Of a DNA stretch of 27,705 nt, positions 1 through 7,874 are shown in pieces. Below the pieces are notes generated by a model that was given only the letters and a program-made list of their open reading frames with translations, was not told the DNA's origin and searched no databases. The DNA is from Massilia sp. UBA2604. Its GTDB lineage: Bacteria; Pseudomonadota; Gammaproteobacteria; Burkholderiales; Burkholderiaceae_D. Each line of letters starts with the position of its first letter. Position 1 is the stretch's first letter. The DNA lies in NCBI GenBank assembly GCA_002339265.1, contig DDKG01000021.1:1-27705 (forward strand), in the 5' to 3' direction. A program made the position numbers and the translations under genes.

Positions 1-353
1 ACCGAGGCCGAGCGGGTCGAGCCGTTGATCAGGGCGATCTCGCCGAAGAAGTCGCCGGCCGCCAGCATGCGCAGGCCGACCGCGCGCCCGTCTTCGGTAA
101 CGTCGATCACCTGCAGCTGGCCCGACAGCAGGAACAGCAGCGCGTCGGCGTTGCCGCCCTTGTGCAGCACCACCGAACGCTTCGGGAAGTGGCGGTAGCG
201 CAGCTCGGTCTTGACGCGCGCGATGTCCTCGTCGCCCAGGTCGGCCAGCAAGGGAATCTTGCGCAGGTGGACCTGGATCTGGCGTTCCTGCAGCTGCGGG
301 GCCGCGCCCGGCGCGGCTTCGGCATTCTGGGAAAGCTTGGCGGTGGAAGTCAT
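1..353 (-). CDS. Cyclic nucleotide-binding domain protein (partial, cut by window edge)
   Basis: The reverse strand from an ATG at 353 reads without stops to the window edge, giving 117 N-terminal residues. After a ~25-residue Ala/Gln-rich lead-in comes a cyclic-nucleotide-binding beta-roll, with HKGGNADALLFLLSGQLQV followed by the phosphate-binding-cassette-like GDFFGEIALINGSTRSAS (residues ~100-117). The Gly-Glu-[IL]-[AS]-Leu and Thr-Arg-[ST]-Ala elements are those of CRP/cNMP-sensor domains. Whether a DNA-binding helix-turn-helix or another output follows cannot be seen. It starts 7 bp after the VanZ-like gene and is probably the last or a late gene of the operon led by the CHASE2 cyclase, so it is a plausible sensor of that cyclase's cAMP. 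The upstream Shine-Dalgarno is weak. The domain call is firm; the exact role is unknown. Confidence 0.85.
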   Translation of the reverse strand, partial: MTSTAKLSQNAEAAPGAAPQLQERQIQVHLRKIPLLADLGDEDIARVKTELRYRHFPKRSVVLHKGGNADALLFLLSGQLQVIDVTEDGRAVGLRMLAAGDFFGEIALINGSTRSAS

Positions 354-360
354 CTGGGGT

Positions 361-771
361 TCAGTCTCGTACAAATCCGGGAGGCATGGCCGACGGCGTT
401 GGCGCCGTCCCGACAGTATTTTCTGCCGGGCTGGCCCTGGTCAAGTCCATCTGGCCGGCGAGCGCCACCGCCAGCACGGCGCAGGCGATGCCGGCGGTAT
501 TGGCGGCCATGTCACGCCAGCAAAAGCGGCGGTCGGGCACCAGGGACTGCAGGCATTCGATCAGCCAGCCCCCGACCAGCAAGCCGGCCAGCCAGCACGC
601 CGTCTCGACGACGCCGTCGGCGATGCGCAGGGCCAGCACGGTCAGCACGGCAAAGGCGGCGAAATGCAGGAATTTATCGTTGGGCAGCGGTGGCAGCCAG
701 CGGTTCGGCACCAGGCAGCCAATACATACGGCGGCCGCGGCGCAGACAAACAAGATCGCTTCCAGCCCCAT
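361..771 (-). CDS. VanZ-like family membrane protein
   Basis: This is a small hydrophobic protein (136 aa from the ATG at 771; a GTG at 795 would add 8 residues). It has about four predicted membrane segments: residues ~3-20, ~37-50, ~57-74 and ~90-106. The layout matches VanZ-like proteins: a short first helix, then NDKFLHFAAFAVL (DK-hydrophobic-xH motif, ~31-43), then GGWLIECLQSLVPDR (~67-81, with the family-typical E-x-x-Q) and WRDMAANTAGI (~85-95, D-x-x-A-N-xx-G). VanZ-like domains occur in many envelope-associated proteins and their biochemical role is mostly unknown. It sits between the TPR/beta-barrel gene (49 bp upstream) and the cNMP-binding gene (7 bp downstream), so co-transcription is likely. 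The ATG is preferred because it begins directly at the first membrane helix. Confidence 0.78.
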   Translation of the reverse strand: MGLEAILFVCAAAAVCIGCLVPNRWLPPLPNDKFLHFAAFAVLTVLALRIADGVVETACWLAGLLVGGWLIECLQSLVPDRRFCWRDMAANTAGIACAVLAVALAGQMDLTRASPAENTVGTAPTPSAMPPGFVRD

Positions 772-819
772 GCCGCCGACAACCCTACAGTTCACAAAGC
801 GGCGATTGTACCTGTCATC

Positions 820-2064
820 TCAGGGATAAAGCCACTGCCAGCTCAGCTGCAACTGGCGGTTATTGTACTGAAAGATCGAAATATTCTCGCGATTGCGCAC
901 CGCCCGTGCCTCCAGCACAACGTTTTGGCGCTTGGCCAACTGGTACGTCAGCGAGGCGCGCAGCACCTGCGTGCGCTGGGCGCGCACCTGGTCGATCAGC
1001 AGCTCCGGGGAGTACGCGCTGGCGCTGTCCCAGGTCTGGCGCGTGTACGCCAGCTCGGCCACCGTGCCCCAGCCGAGCGGCTGGCGCAGGTTGACGCTCA
1101 GGTAGCTGCCGTGGCGGTTGCCGCCGGGACGGTTGTCGCGCGCGCGGTCGGACAGCAAACCAAACGTGGCGCTGGTGCTGAACGAGCCCGTGTGGTGGCT
1201 GAGCAGGGCGCGCGCCTCGACCATCTCGGAATCGAAAGTGTCGAGGGTGGCGTACTTGGTGAGCGTGGCGGCGCCGATCAGGTGAAGCTGGGTGCGCGGC
1301 GGCAGCGGCAGCGGCGGCGTGACGCGCAGCTGCCCCTGGGCCTGGCGCTGGTACAGGTGGCCGCCCATGCCGGATACGCCCAGCGAGCCGGTGCCGCGCA
1401 CCACCCAGCGCCCGAAGCGCCACGGCGATTCGACGCCGGCGTATAGCGACGCGGTGTCGTAGTCGCGCAACTGGTCGTAGCGCCGGCCCTGGAATTGCAG
1501 GAAGCCCATGGTGCCGTTGGCGGTGAGGTCGCGCACGTAGTCGCCCCCGACCTGGGTGTACCCGTCGCGCTTGGGCAAGAAATCCTCCAGCAGCGGCAGT
1601 TCGAGCTGGCCGTCCGGACCTTCGACGACGAAGGTCGAATTGCTCGCGCCCTGGTTGACGTTGTCGTCCACGCCGCGCGTGACGCTCAGCGTGCCGGCGC
1701 TGGACGGGGCCCAGGCCACGCAGCCGGTGTCGCGCGCCTCGGCGATCAGTTCGAGGATTTCGCGCGCCGGATCGAAGCGCGTCTCGACGGTGGCGAACAG
1801 GCGCTCGGCTTCGTTGGTCTGGCCCAGGCTGCACTGGATCAGGGCCAGGTCGAGCCAGGCGCCGGCGTGCTCCGGCACCATGCCGATCAGGCGCATCATC
1901 TGGTCCGAGGCATCGCTCTTGCGGCCTTCGGCCAGCGATTCCAGGGCTTGCTGGTAAAGCCGTTCTTCGGCGGTCAGCGTCGGCTCTGCCGGCGCTGGCT
2001 GGGCCAGGGTCCAGACGGGGGCCAGCAAAAGGGCCAGCGCGGCCATCGTGCGCATGGGGTTCAT
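820..2064 (-). CDS. TPR domain plus outer-membrane beta-barrel protein (Slam/DUF560-like architecture)
   Basis: The 414-residue protein has an N-terminal signal peptide (hydrophobic core ~7-18, likely cut near residue 21-22). A periplasmic helical region with TPR-like pairs follows (ERLYQQALESLAEGRKSDA, then AWLDLALIQCSLGQTNEAERLF, ~35-95). From about residue 115 it turns into alternating-polarity strands (GTLSVTRGVDDNVNQGASN and many later repeats), ending in LQLSWQWLYP, the aromatic terminus typical of an outer-membrane barrel. The order signal peptide, TPR, barrel of ~290 residues resembles surface lipoprotein assembly modifiers and related DUF560 proteins. That family places or assembles proteins at the cell surface, but this assignment is by architecture only. 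Its ATG overlaps the cyclase stop (ATGA, 2061-2064), which implies translational coupling. A surface-assembly role would suit the neighbouring secretion cluster. Confidence 0.7.
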   Translation of the reverse strand: MNPMRTMAALALLLAPVWTLAQPAPAEPTLTAEERLYQQALESLAEGRKSDASDQMMRLIGMVPEHAGAWLDLALIQCSLGQTNEAERLFATVETRFDPAREILELIAEARDTGCVAWAPSSAGTLSVTRGVDDNVNQGASNSTFVVEGPDGQLELPLLEDFLPKRDGYTQVGGDYVRDLTANGTMGFLQFQGRRYDQLRDYDTASLYAGVESPWRFGRWVVRGTGSLGVSGMGGHLYQRQAQGQLRVTPPLPLPPRTQLHLIGAATLTKYATLDTFDSEMVEARALLSHHTGSFSTSATFGLLSDRARDNRPGGNRHGSYLSVNLRQPLGWGTVAELAYTRQTWDSASAYSPELLIDQVRAQRTQVLRASLTYQLAKRQNVVLEARAVRNRENISIFQYNNRQLQLSWQWLYP

Positions 2065-4004
2065 GGCGCGCCTTTCGCGAGATCGCGGGGCGCGCCGCCG
2101 GCTTGCGGATCGCTGGCGTCGTCCGTGTTGGTCATATCGAGGGTAAACAGAGGAGTCGCTCTTTCTTTGCCACGTAATAAACGTTCGCCCAGGGCGAGGA
2201 AGCGGTGTCGTTTGGCGCGGGATACGGCGCCCGGGCCGATGATGATGTCGTGCGGGAAATCGCGCGCCACTTGCTCCAGGCGCGCGGCGGTGTTGACGCT
2301 GTCGCCGACCGCAGTATAGATGCTGCGGAACGACGTGCCGAAATCGCCCGCCATCGCGTTGCCGCTCTCGACCCCGATCCGCACCCGCAACGGCAGATAG
2401 CCCTGGCGCACCCGTTCGGCGCTGAGCGCCGCCACGCGGCGCGTCATCTCGCGCGCGGCGTCCAGCGCCAGGTCGGCATGCTGCTCCAGCGGCAGCGGGG
2501 CGCCCCAGAACGCCATCATGCCGTCGCCCGTGTATTTATCCAGCGTGCCCTGGTGGGCAATGACCTGGCCGGTGAGGCAGTCGAGGAAGTCGCGCGTCAG
2601 TTTGGCGGCGTCTTCCACCGGCAGCGATTCGACCTGGGTCGTGTAACCCTCCATGTCGGCCACCAGGGTCGTCACGTCGCGCTGGCGCGGACGCAGCGGG
2701 TCTTCCTCTTCGCTGCGCAACAGTTGTTCGACCACGGCCGGCGCGACGTACTGGCGCAGCGTCTGCAGCAGGTGGCGCGAGCGGCGCTGGGCCTGGTGCC
2801 ATTGATAAGGAACGGCCACCGCCAGCAGGAACAGGTTGGTGGCGAGCGGGCCGATCGGCGCGAAATCGGGATCGTGGCGCACCAATACATAGGCGATGGC
2901 GAGCCACAGGGCCGAACTCAGGCCCAGCAGCGCCACGCCGGCGGCGGCCGACAGGCGCGGGAAGGCCAGCATGCAGCCGACGGTCGAGGCCAGCGCGAAC
3001 AGGCAGGCGGCCAGGCGGCCGGGCCAGGGTGCGGGCAGCTTGCCTTCCTGGCGGTCGAGCAGGGCCGACAGGATGGTGGCTTGCACGCCCAGGCCGGGGC
3101 GGCTGGCGGCAAGCGGGGTCGAGACGCGGTCGCCCATGCCCAGCGACGACGAGCCGATCAGCACCAGGCGCCCGCTGGCACTGGACGGCACGATGCGCTG
3201 GGCCAGGATGTCGGCGGCGCTCACCACGGTATAGGCGCGCCAGTCGCGGCGGTAGGGGATGCGCATCATGCCGTCGCCAGGGAGCGTCAGCGCCGGTTTG
3301 CCGCTGCAGCAATCGAGCAGGGCCAGGCCGAGGGCGGGATATTGTTTGCCGGCGAATTGGGTCACCAGCGGGATGCGGCGCAGCGAACCGTCGGGGTCGG
3401 GAATGAAACCGATGGCGCCGATGTGCGGCGCCGCGGCCAGCGCCGGATAATTGCCGACATAGCCGGTGGCCGGCACGCCGTCGCGATAGCGGGTGCTCGC
3501 TCCGCCCAGGTTGCCGTCGCGCACCGGTTGCGGGCGGTTGCCGGCGAAATCGAAGTCGAAGGCCTGGGCCGGCACCAGCGGGCCGTGGGCGGCGAGCAGG
3601 GCCAGGCGGTCGTCGCCCGCTTCGTCTTTGCTGCTCGATGGCAGCACGATGTCGAGCGCCACGCCGCGCGCCGCGTATTCGGCCAGCAGGATTTCGACCA
3701 GGTGGGCCAGGCGCTCGCGCGGCCAGGGCCACGGGCCGAGCTCGGACAGCGAAGCTTCGTCGATGTCGACCACCAGGATGCGCGGTTCGGGATCGTCGCT
3801 CACGTGCAGGCGCAAGAAGGCATCGCGCAGCCATTCGTTGGGCAGGAACGACACCTGGTTCAGGATGGTGCGGGTCCAGATGTTGTCAGCAAGCGACAGT
3901 GGCGCGACGATCGCGTATTGCGACCATAACGTGACCATGAAGGCCAGCGCGGCGATGATCCAGCGACCCCGGGGGCGCCGTGCTTGTGAGTTAGGTTGCG
4001 CCAC
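2061..4004 (-). CDS. CHASE2 domain-containing adenylate cyclase (class III)
   Basis: The 647-residue membrane sensor starts at GTG 4004. Helix 1 (~15-38) leads into a periplasmic CHASE2 domain (~45-320; ILVVDIDEASLSELGPWPWPR at ~76-96 is the hallmark). Three membrane helices follow (~328-349, 353-376, 382-400), then a cytoplasmic class III cyclase domain (~440-625). Catalytic residues are all present: metal-binding Asp450 (LVADMEGYT) and Asp494 (TGDGMMAFWG), adenine-selecting Lys490 and Thr564 (YTAVGD), and transition-state Asn571 and Arg575 (SVNTAARLE). The Lys/Thr pair is that of cyanobacterial CyaB1-type adenylate cyclases, so cAMP is the predicted product. It heads a minus-strand operon (ATGA overlap with the TPR/barrel gene) and is divergent from a FecR-domain gene, a recurrent partner of CHASE2 cyclases. 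The external signal is unknown. Confidence 0.93.
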   Translation of the reverse strand: MAQPNSQARRPRGRWIIAALAFMVTLWSQYAIVAPLSLADNIWTRTILNQVSFLPNEWLRDAFLRLHVSDDPEPRILVVDIDEASLSELGPWPWPRERLAHLVEILLAEYAARGVALDIVLPSSSKDEAGDDRLALLAAHGPLVPAQAFDFDFAGNRPQPVRDGNLGGASTRYRDGVPATGYVGNYPALAAAPHIGAIGFIPDPDGSLRRIPLVTQFAGKQYPALGLALLDCCSGKPALTLPGDGMMRIPYRRDWRAYTVVSAADILAQRIVPSSASGRLVLIGSSSLGMGDRVSTPLAASRPGLGVQATILSALLDRQEGKLPAPWPGRLAACLFALASTVGCMLAFPRLSAAAGVALLGLSSALWLAIAYVLVRHDPDFAPIGPLATNLFLLAVAVPYQWHQAQRRSRHLLQTLRQYVAPAVVEQLLRSEEEDPLRPRQRDVTTLVADMEGYTTQVESLPVEDAAKLTRDFLDCLTGQVIAHQGTLDKYTGDGMMAFWGAPLPLEQHADLALDAAREMTRRVAALSAERVRQGYLPLRVRIGVESGNAMAGDFGTSFRSIYTAVGDSVNTAARLEQVARDFPHDIIIGPGAVSRAKRHRFLALGERLLRGKERATPLFTLDMTNTDDASDPQAGGAPRDLAKGAP

Positions 4005-4045
4005 GCGCTACTCTTTGTTTGCAACGACAGTTGAATAAGGCAGCA

Positions 4046-4051
4046 AGTATA
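4046..4051 (-). promoter_or_regulatory. Possible -10 element for the cyclase operon
   Basis: On the reverse strand the hexamer TATACT (5 of 6 to TATAAT) lies about 42 bp before the cyclase GTG, in the divergent intergenic region 4005-4199. No convincing -35 was found at 16-18 bp, so this is tentative. Confidence 0.3.
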
Positions 4052-4134
4052 TCGTCAGGGTTGCTGTAACGCATTGTTTATTTGGAAATCAAACAAACTA
4101 TGTTGCAACTATTTGGCGCGCCGTTCAGATAAAA

Positions 4135-4150
4135 TGTGATGTCCGTCACA
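4135..4150 (+). promoter_or_regulatory. CRP-type binding site upstream of the FecR-domain gene
   Basis: TGTGA-TGTCCG-TCACA is a perfect match to the CRP core TGTGA-N6-TCACA. A -10-like TACAGT follows at 4173-4178. With a start near 4185 the site centre would lie about 42 bp upstream, the class II activator position. It is 50 bp before the FecR gene and 131 bp before the divergent cyclase operon, so it could serve either. Two further perfect sites occur at 5814-5829 and 7875-7890. Confidence 0.75.
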
Positions 4151-4199
4151 GAGCCTTGTCTCCGCAACACGGTACAGTGGAAAGGAAAGGGGACCCATC

Positions 4200-5570
4200 T
4201 TGCATAAATTTCTTATCGCCGCAACGCTTGCATGCGCCGCGCAGTTCGCTCATGCCGCGGAGGCGGGCAAGATCATTTTCGTCGCCGGCGCCGCCAAGGC
4301 AGGCGACCGTCCCGCCGTGGAAGGCGCGCAGGTCGAAGAAGGGCAGATGCTCACGACCGGCGCCGACGGCTATATCTATGTAAAGACGGCCGATAATGGG
4401 TTGTTCATTCTGCGTCCGCAGACGCAGGCGCGCATCGTCACCTATCACATTGACAAGAACAATCCGGCCAATACCAAGGTCAAGTTCGAGCTGATCAGCG
4501 GCACGGCGCGTAGCCGGTCGGGGGATGCGGTTAAGCATGCGCGGCAGAATTTCAGGTTCAATACGCCGGTCGCGGCCATTGGCGTTCGTGGCACTGATTT
4601 TACCGTTGTGACCGATAACGATACGTCGCGTGTGTCAGTGTTCTCGGGCGGCGTGGTGGTCAGTGGATTTGCCGGTGGTTGCCGTCCGGAAGGGGCGGGG
4701 CCGTGTGAAGGGGCGTTGAGCCGTGAGTTGAGTGCTGCGCAGCGTGGACAGTTGCTGCAGGTTAGCCGAGGGCAGGCTGCTCCGCAGGTGGTGGAGGCTG
4801 GCTCTGAAGGTCCAAATCAGGCCTCGCCGCGTTCGGATGAACCGTTGAGCAAGAATGGCAGTGGTCAACCAAATGTCAGCGTTGAAGCGGCGAAGAATCT
4901 TGGTTTGGTTGCAGTGATCGACAAGATTGTTCCTCCAAGTGATGAGCCGACTCCAGTACCGAATCCTGGGACGAACCCGGATCCAGGCCCTACCCCTATT
5001 CCAGTTCCAACTCTTCCTGTCGATCCGCCTGTAGTTGTTGCGCCTGTTCAGCCGGAGCGTAGGGTTGTTTGGGGGCGTTGGGTCGAAATGAACTCCATGC
5101 CTGCCGAAATCGACTTTTCGGCTGAGCGTAGGAAAAACGATTTGATTGCTGTAAACGGCTATTTCGCGCTTTTCCGGACTCCCGGTAAGGAATACGTGAC
5201 GCCTAATAATGGCAGTATTGGCTTTAGTTTGCGGAGCAGCGAGGTATATGTCATTACTGAACATGGTGGAGGTTTGACCAGCGCCCGTAGCGCTAGCCTC
5301 TCGAACGGAGCGCTTAATGTCGATTTTGGGAGGCGCAGTTTCGACACCAGCATGGATCTCACCACGAAAGACGACGTCGTGAAACTACGGGGGGAGGGCA
5401 CAGTGCTTGGCGATGGACGTTTTTACGGCGATGCAGGAGGCCGGATGGGCTACCTGAATATCCAGGGCGTGCTGAGTAACGAGCGTGTTACCACAGGTAC
5501 GGCTGCTACCATCTTCGATGGTCGTATAGATGAGCGTAGAAGAGTTAATGGTGGCGCGATATGGCGTTAA
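4200..5570 (+). CDS. FecR-domain surface/periplasmic protein with C-terminal beta-rich domain
   Basis: The 456-residue protein starts at TTG 4200, chosen because a strong Shine-Dalgarno (AAGGAAAGGGGA) ends about 6 bases earlier and because it gives a proper signal peptide (cut after AHA, ~residue 19). The FecR domain covers ~22-155 (GKIIFVAGAAK, then a DGYIYVKTADNGLFILRPQTQ strand set, then FNTPVAAIGVRGTDFTV at ~120-136). A Pro-rich linker (~240-285) follows, then a C-terminal beta-rich domain ending in VNGGAIWR. That tail resembles the small beta-barrel seen in TbpB-like surface proteins, which is a weak inference. FecR-domain proteins of this exported type are often encoded next to CHASE2 adenylate cyclases, as here in divergent orientation, and may supply the extracytoplasmic signal. 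From about 4690 onward the gene is visibly less GC-rich, which may mean the tail has a separate history. Confidence 0.85.
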   Translation: MHKFLIAATLACAAQFAHAAEAGKIIFVAGAAKAGDRPAVEGAQVEEGQMLTTGADGYIYVKTADNGLFILRPQTQARIVTYHIDKNNPANTKVKFELISGTARSRSGDAVKHARQNFRFNTPVAAIGVRGTDFTVVTDNDTSRVSVFSGGVVVSGFAGGCRPEGAGPCEGALSRELSAAQRGQLLQVSRGQAAPQVVEAGSEGPNQASPRSDEPLSKNGSGQPNVSVEAAKNLGLVAVIDKIVPPSDEPTPVPNPGTNPDPGPTPIPVPTLPVDPPVVVAPVQPERRVVWGRWVEMNSMPAEIDFSAERRKNDLIAVNGYFALFRTPGKEYVTPNNGSIGFSLRSSEVYVITEHGGGLTSARSASLSNGALNVDFGRRSFDTSMDLTTKDDVVKLRGEGTVLGDGRFYGDAGGRMGYLNIQGVLSNERVTTGTAATIFDGRIDERRRVNGGAIWR

Positions 5571-5594
5571 TGTAAGCCGCTGAGAGTATAGAAA

Positions 5595-5618
5595 GCCCTG
5601 GCGTGACCAGGGTTTTTT
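5595..5618 (+). terminator. Rho-independent terminator after the FecR-domain gene
   Basis: A 6-bp stem CCCTGG/CCAGGG (5596-5601 with 5607-5612) with a 5-base loop is followed directly by six T (5613-5618), 25 bp after the stop codon. Confidence 0.85.
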
Positions 5619-5946
5619 ATTATCTTGGATGTTTATAAATGGCAGCTACAAAATGTATGCGATGTTTCAAGATGTAACAAGGCACCGTATGCATCGATCA
5701 CATCAGAACCCATGTGTAAATTTGTGAGAATTATAATAAAAACATCGTTTTGATTCCCTTTGAAAAGAGATTTGTCCTGATTTTGTACATTCGGCTAAAA
5801 ACTTTGTCTGTTTTGTGACGACCATCACACATGAGCTCGCTTCGCTTCTGTCATGATGCGGTCCGTTGGGCTTACAGGGGTGCACTAGCTCCCTTGCAAT
5901 ATTGATTCAACATTTCGATCGATCGATCTTTTAATTGGAGTTATAC
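5619..5946 (+). other. AT-rich regulatory region upstream of the S-layer-like DUF4214 gene
   Basis: These 328 bp hold no credible gene. They contain a perfect TATAAT hexamer (5732-5737) without a clear -35, the CRP-type site at 5814-5829, a -10-like CATGAT at 5852-5857, and an alternating GATC tract (5917-5928) in the presumed ~83-base 5' leader. The TTGGAG at 5935-5940 is the Shine-Dalgarno for the ATG at 5947. Confidence 0.6.
5814..5829 (+). promoter_or_regulatory. CRP-type binding site upstream of the S-layer-like DUF4214 gene
   Basis: TGTGA-CGACCA-TCACA is a perfect CRP core match. A -10-like CATGAT starts 23 bases after it (5852-5857), the same spacing as at the FecR gene and fitting class II activation. 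Confidence 0.78.
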
Positions 5947-7758
5947 ATGGCAATCGTCGCTACCCACGTCGCAGCAGTTCAAGAACTGTACGTTGCATAC
6001 TTCGGCCGTCCTGCTGACGTCGCTGGCCTGGACTACTGGACCAACGTTGTTGAAGCCCAAGGCGGCTCGACCACCGCTGTGTCGGCATCGTTCGCTACCC
6101 AGCCTGAATACATCGTTGCTTTCTACCAGAAGACCCCTGCTCAGATCATCGACCAGATCTACGCAAACATGTTCGCTCGCGGTCCTTCGACCACCGACGG
6201 CCGTTCGTACTGGGTTGACCTGCTGACCAAGGGCACCGTTGGCGTGAGCACCATCGTTGCTGAAGTCGCTAACGGCGCCAAAGGCACCGACGCTACCGCT
6301 ATCGAAAACAAAGTCGAAGCAGCTACCGCCTTCACCAACGCTCTGGACCTGGAATCGGAACAAGCTGGCTACGAAGGCCCAGACGCACTGGCACTGGCTA
6401 AGGCATGGATCACCGGCATCACCACCGATGCAACCCTGACCGCCGCCATCACCCCTGCCGCCCTGGACGCGCAAGTTGCCGCTATCGTTAAAGCTGGCAC
6501 TCCATTCACCCTGGCATCGGCTCTGGGCGAACTGCAAACCGCTGAGCGCGCACTGGACAAGTTCCTGGCAGACAACGAACTGCCGGCAGCTGTTGCTGCA
6601 GCTAAGCTGGAAGTCACTGGTGATCTGAATACCGCAACCGCCGCAGTGAGCGCTAAGGTTGCTGGTGGCTACGATCCAACGACTTCGGCATCTGTTGCGG
6701 CAGCACGTCTGGCCGACCAGCAGAAGACCAACAGCGATAACCTGAAGGCTGCAAACACCGAACTGGCGAATGCTAATGCAGAAGCTGCTGCAGTGACTGG
6801 CCTGAGCGCTGCTATCGCTAACCTGCGTACCGCTACTGACGCAAGCACCGCAGCGACCAAAGCTGCTGGTGAAACCCAAGTCGATCTGACCGTTGCTACC
6901 AACGAGTTCAACACCCGTAATTCCGAAACCGCCGACGTCGAAGTTCTGGTCGATGCTACCGGTAAGCCAGTGACTCTGACTCCTAACATGGCAGTCGTGA
7001 CCATCGGCGATGCAACCGCTACGCCTTCGACCGAAGTCGAGCTGATCGTCGTCAATGCACGTGGCAATCTGGTGCTGGCCACCGGCATTACCGAAGCTGA
7101 CTACCCAGGCATCACCGCTCTGCGCGATGCACTGACCGCTGACTTCTACGCTGATACCGAAGCATATGCAGCGGCTCAGACCCTGAAGAGCGCTGGCGAA
7201 GTCAAAGTGATCACCGACAACACGGTCATCGTTGATCGCGTCATGGATGCATACGACGATACGGATGGCGTGACTGCTGCTCAGAAGGCAATCGACGATC
7301 TGGCAGAAGCCGTCGCTGATCGCGCTGAAGTTGTTGCTCTGCAAACCGCGCTGAACAAAGCAGACAAGGCTGTGACCGACCTGCGCACCGAGTTCACCAC
7401 CAACGGCTTCGCTACCCCAGCACCGCTGGATCTGGCAACCGCATCGGGCACCGCAGCTTCGGACATCTTCATGCTGGGCGATGCTGAGAACGTCTCGATC
7501 ACCGGTTTCGGCCGTCTGGGCGAAGACTCGCTGTACGTTGGCAACAACTACGTCCTGAACAGCGGCGAACTGTCGTCGGGCAACAACTCGGCAATGGAAG
7601 TCTTCTTCGTTCAGAACGGCAACCGCGCTGAAGTCCACGTCGAAACCGCAGCTTACGGTTCGTCGAGCGACGACGTCATCGTCGTCAGCCTGGTTGGTGT
7701 TGAAGTTGCTGACCTGCAACTGGTCGATGGCATCATCTCCCTCAAAGCTGGCGCTTAA
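5947..7758 (+). CDS. DUF4214 domain protein, probable S-layer-like type I secretion substrate
   Basis: The 603-residue protein starts at ATG 5947, with TTGGAG six bases before it. An in-frame TTG at 5935 is part of that ribosome site and is rejected as the start. Two DUF4214 motifs open the protein: LYVAYFGRPADVAGLDYW (~14-31) and IYANMFARGPSTTDGRSYW (~65-83). A long Ala/Thr-rich helical region (~185-490, partly coiled-coil-like) follows, then a beta-rich C-terminal domain (~495-603) ending GIISLKAGA. There is no Sec signal peptide and no cysteine. Codon use is strongly biased (GCT, GTT, CGT, AAC, CTG), unlike the neighbours, which indicates very high expression. The cognate exporter lies 243 bp downstream behind a strong terminator. 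The acidic, Ala/Thr-rich composition recalls Caulobacter RsaA, but homology beyond DUF4214 is not demonstrated. The S-layer role is inferred. Confidence 0.82.
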   Translation: MAIVATHVAAVQELYVAYFGRPADVAGLDYWTNVVEAQGGSTTAVSASFATQPEYIVAFYQKTPAQIIDQIYANMFARGPSTTDGRSYWVDLLTKGTVGVSTIVAEVANGAKGTDATAIENKVEAATAFTNALDLESEQAGYEGPDALALAKAWITGITTDATLTAAITPAALDAQVAAIVKAGTPFTLASALGELQTAERALDKFLADNELPAAVAAAKLEVTGDLNTATAAVSAKVAGGYDPTTSASVAAARLADQQKTNSDNLKAANTELANANAEAAAVTGLSAAIANLRTATDASTAATKAAGETQVDLTVATNEFNTRNSETADVEVLVDATGKPVTLTPNMAVVTIGDATATPSTEVELIVVNARGNLVLATGITEADYPGITALRDALTADFYADTEAYAAAQTLKSAGEVKVITDNTVIVDRVMDAYDDTDGVTAAQKAIDDLAEAVADRAEVVALQTALNKADKAVTDLRTEFTTNGFATPAPLDLATASGTAASDIFMLGDAENVSITGFGRLGEDSLYVGNNYVLNSGELSSGNNSAMEVFFVQNGNRAEVHVETAAYGSSSDDVIVVSLVGVEVADLQLVDGIISLKAGA

Positions 7759-7764
7759 TGCCAT

Positions 7765-7779
7765 GCCCGCTTAGCGGGC
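7765..7779 (+). other. Small hairpin after the DUF4214 gene
   Basis: A perfect 6-bp stem GCCCGC/GCGGGC (7765-7770 with 7774-7779) with a TTA loop lies 6 bp after the stop, just before the strong terminator. It may stabilise the 3' end of an abundant mRNA. Confidence 0.5.
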
Positions 7780-7793
7780 TTGCATAAGTACTG

Positions 7794-7826
7794 AAACCCG
7801 CCACCGTTAGGTGGCGGGTTTTTTTT
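7794..7826 (+). terminator. Strong rho-independent terminator after the DUF4214 gene
   Basis: The stem ACCCGCCAC/GTGGCGGGT (7796-7804 with 7811-7819), extendable by two A-T pairs, is followed by an eight-T run (7819-7826). It separates the substrate gene from the exporter operon, allowing the two to be expressed at different levels. Confidence 0.93.
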
Positions 7827-7874
7827 CGCCTGTCGTCGTTAAACGACGAAAGCGTGATAAGAGTGATAATATTT

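Noticed and set aside
162..1446. Long plus-strand open frames over the VanZ-like and TPR/barrel genes
   Set aside because: Low-complexity Arg/Ala/Gln-rich translations opposite genes with clear domains; typical high-GC shadows.
2205..3929. 574-codon plus-strand frame opposite the CHASE2 cyclase
   Set aside because: The composition is extreme (Arg/Gln/His/Gly) and the minus-strand frame carries every catalytic cyclase residue.
5917..5928. GATCGATCGATC tract before the S-layer-like gene as a methylation-dependent switch
   Set aside because: Three overlapping GATC sites are suggestive, but nothing shows that the host has a Dam enzyme, and the tract lies in the leader rather than in the promoter.
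5941..7764. A 607-codon open frame on the minus strand fully antisense to the DUF4214 gene
   Set aside because: It arises from the strongly biased codon use of the sense gene. Its translation is Cys/Gly/Ser-rich with no recognisable domain, and no ribosome site or promoter was seen.
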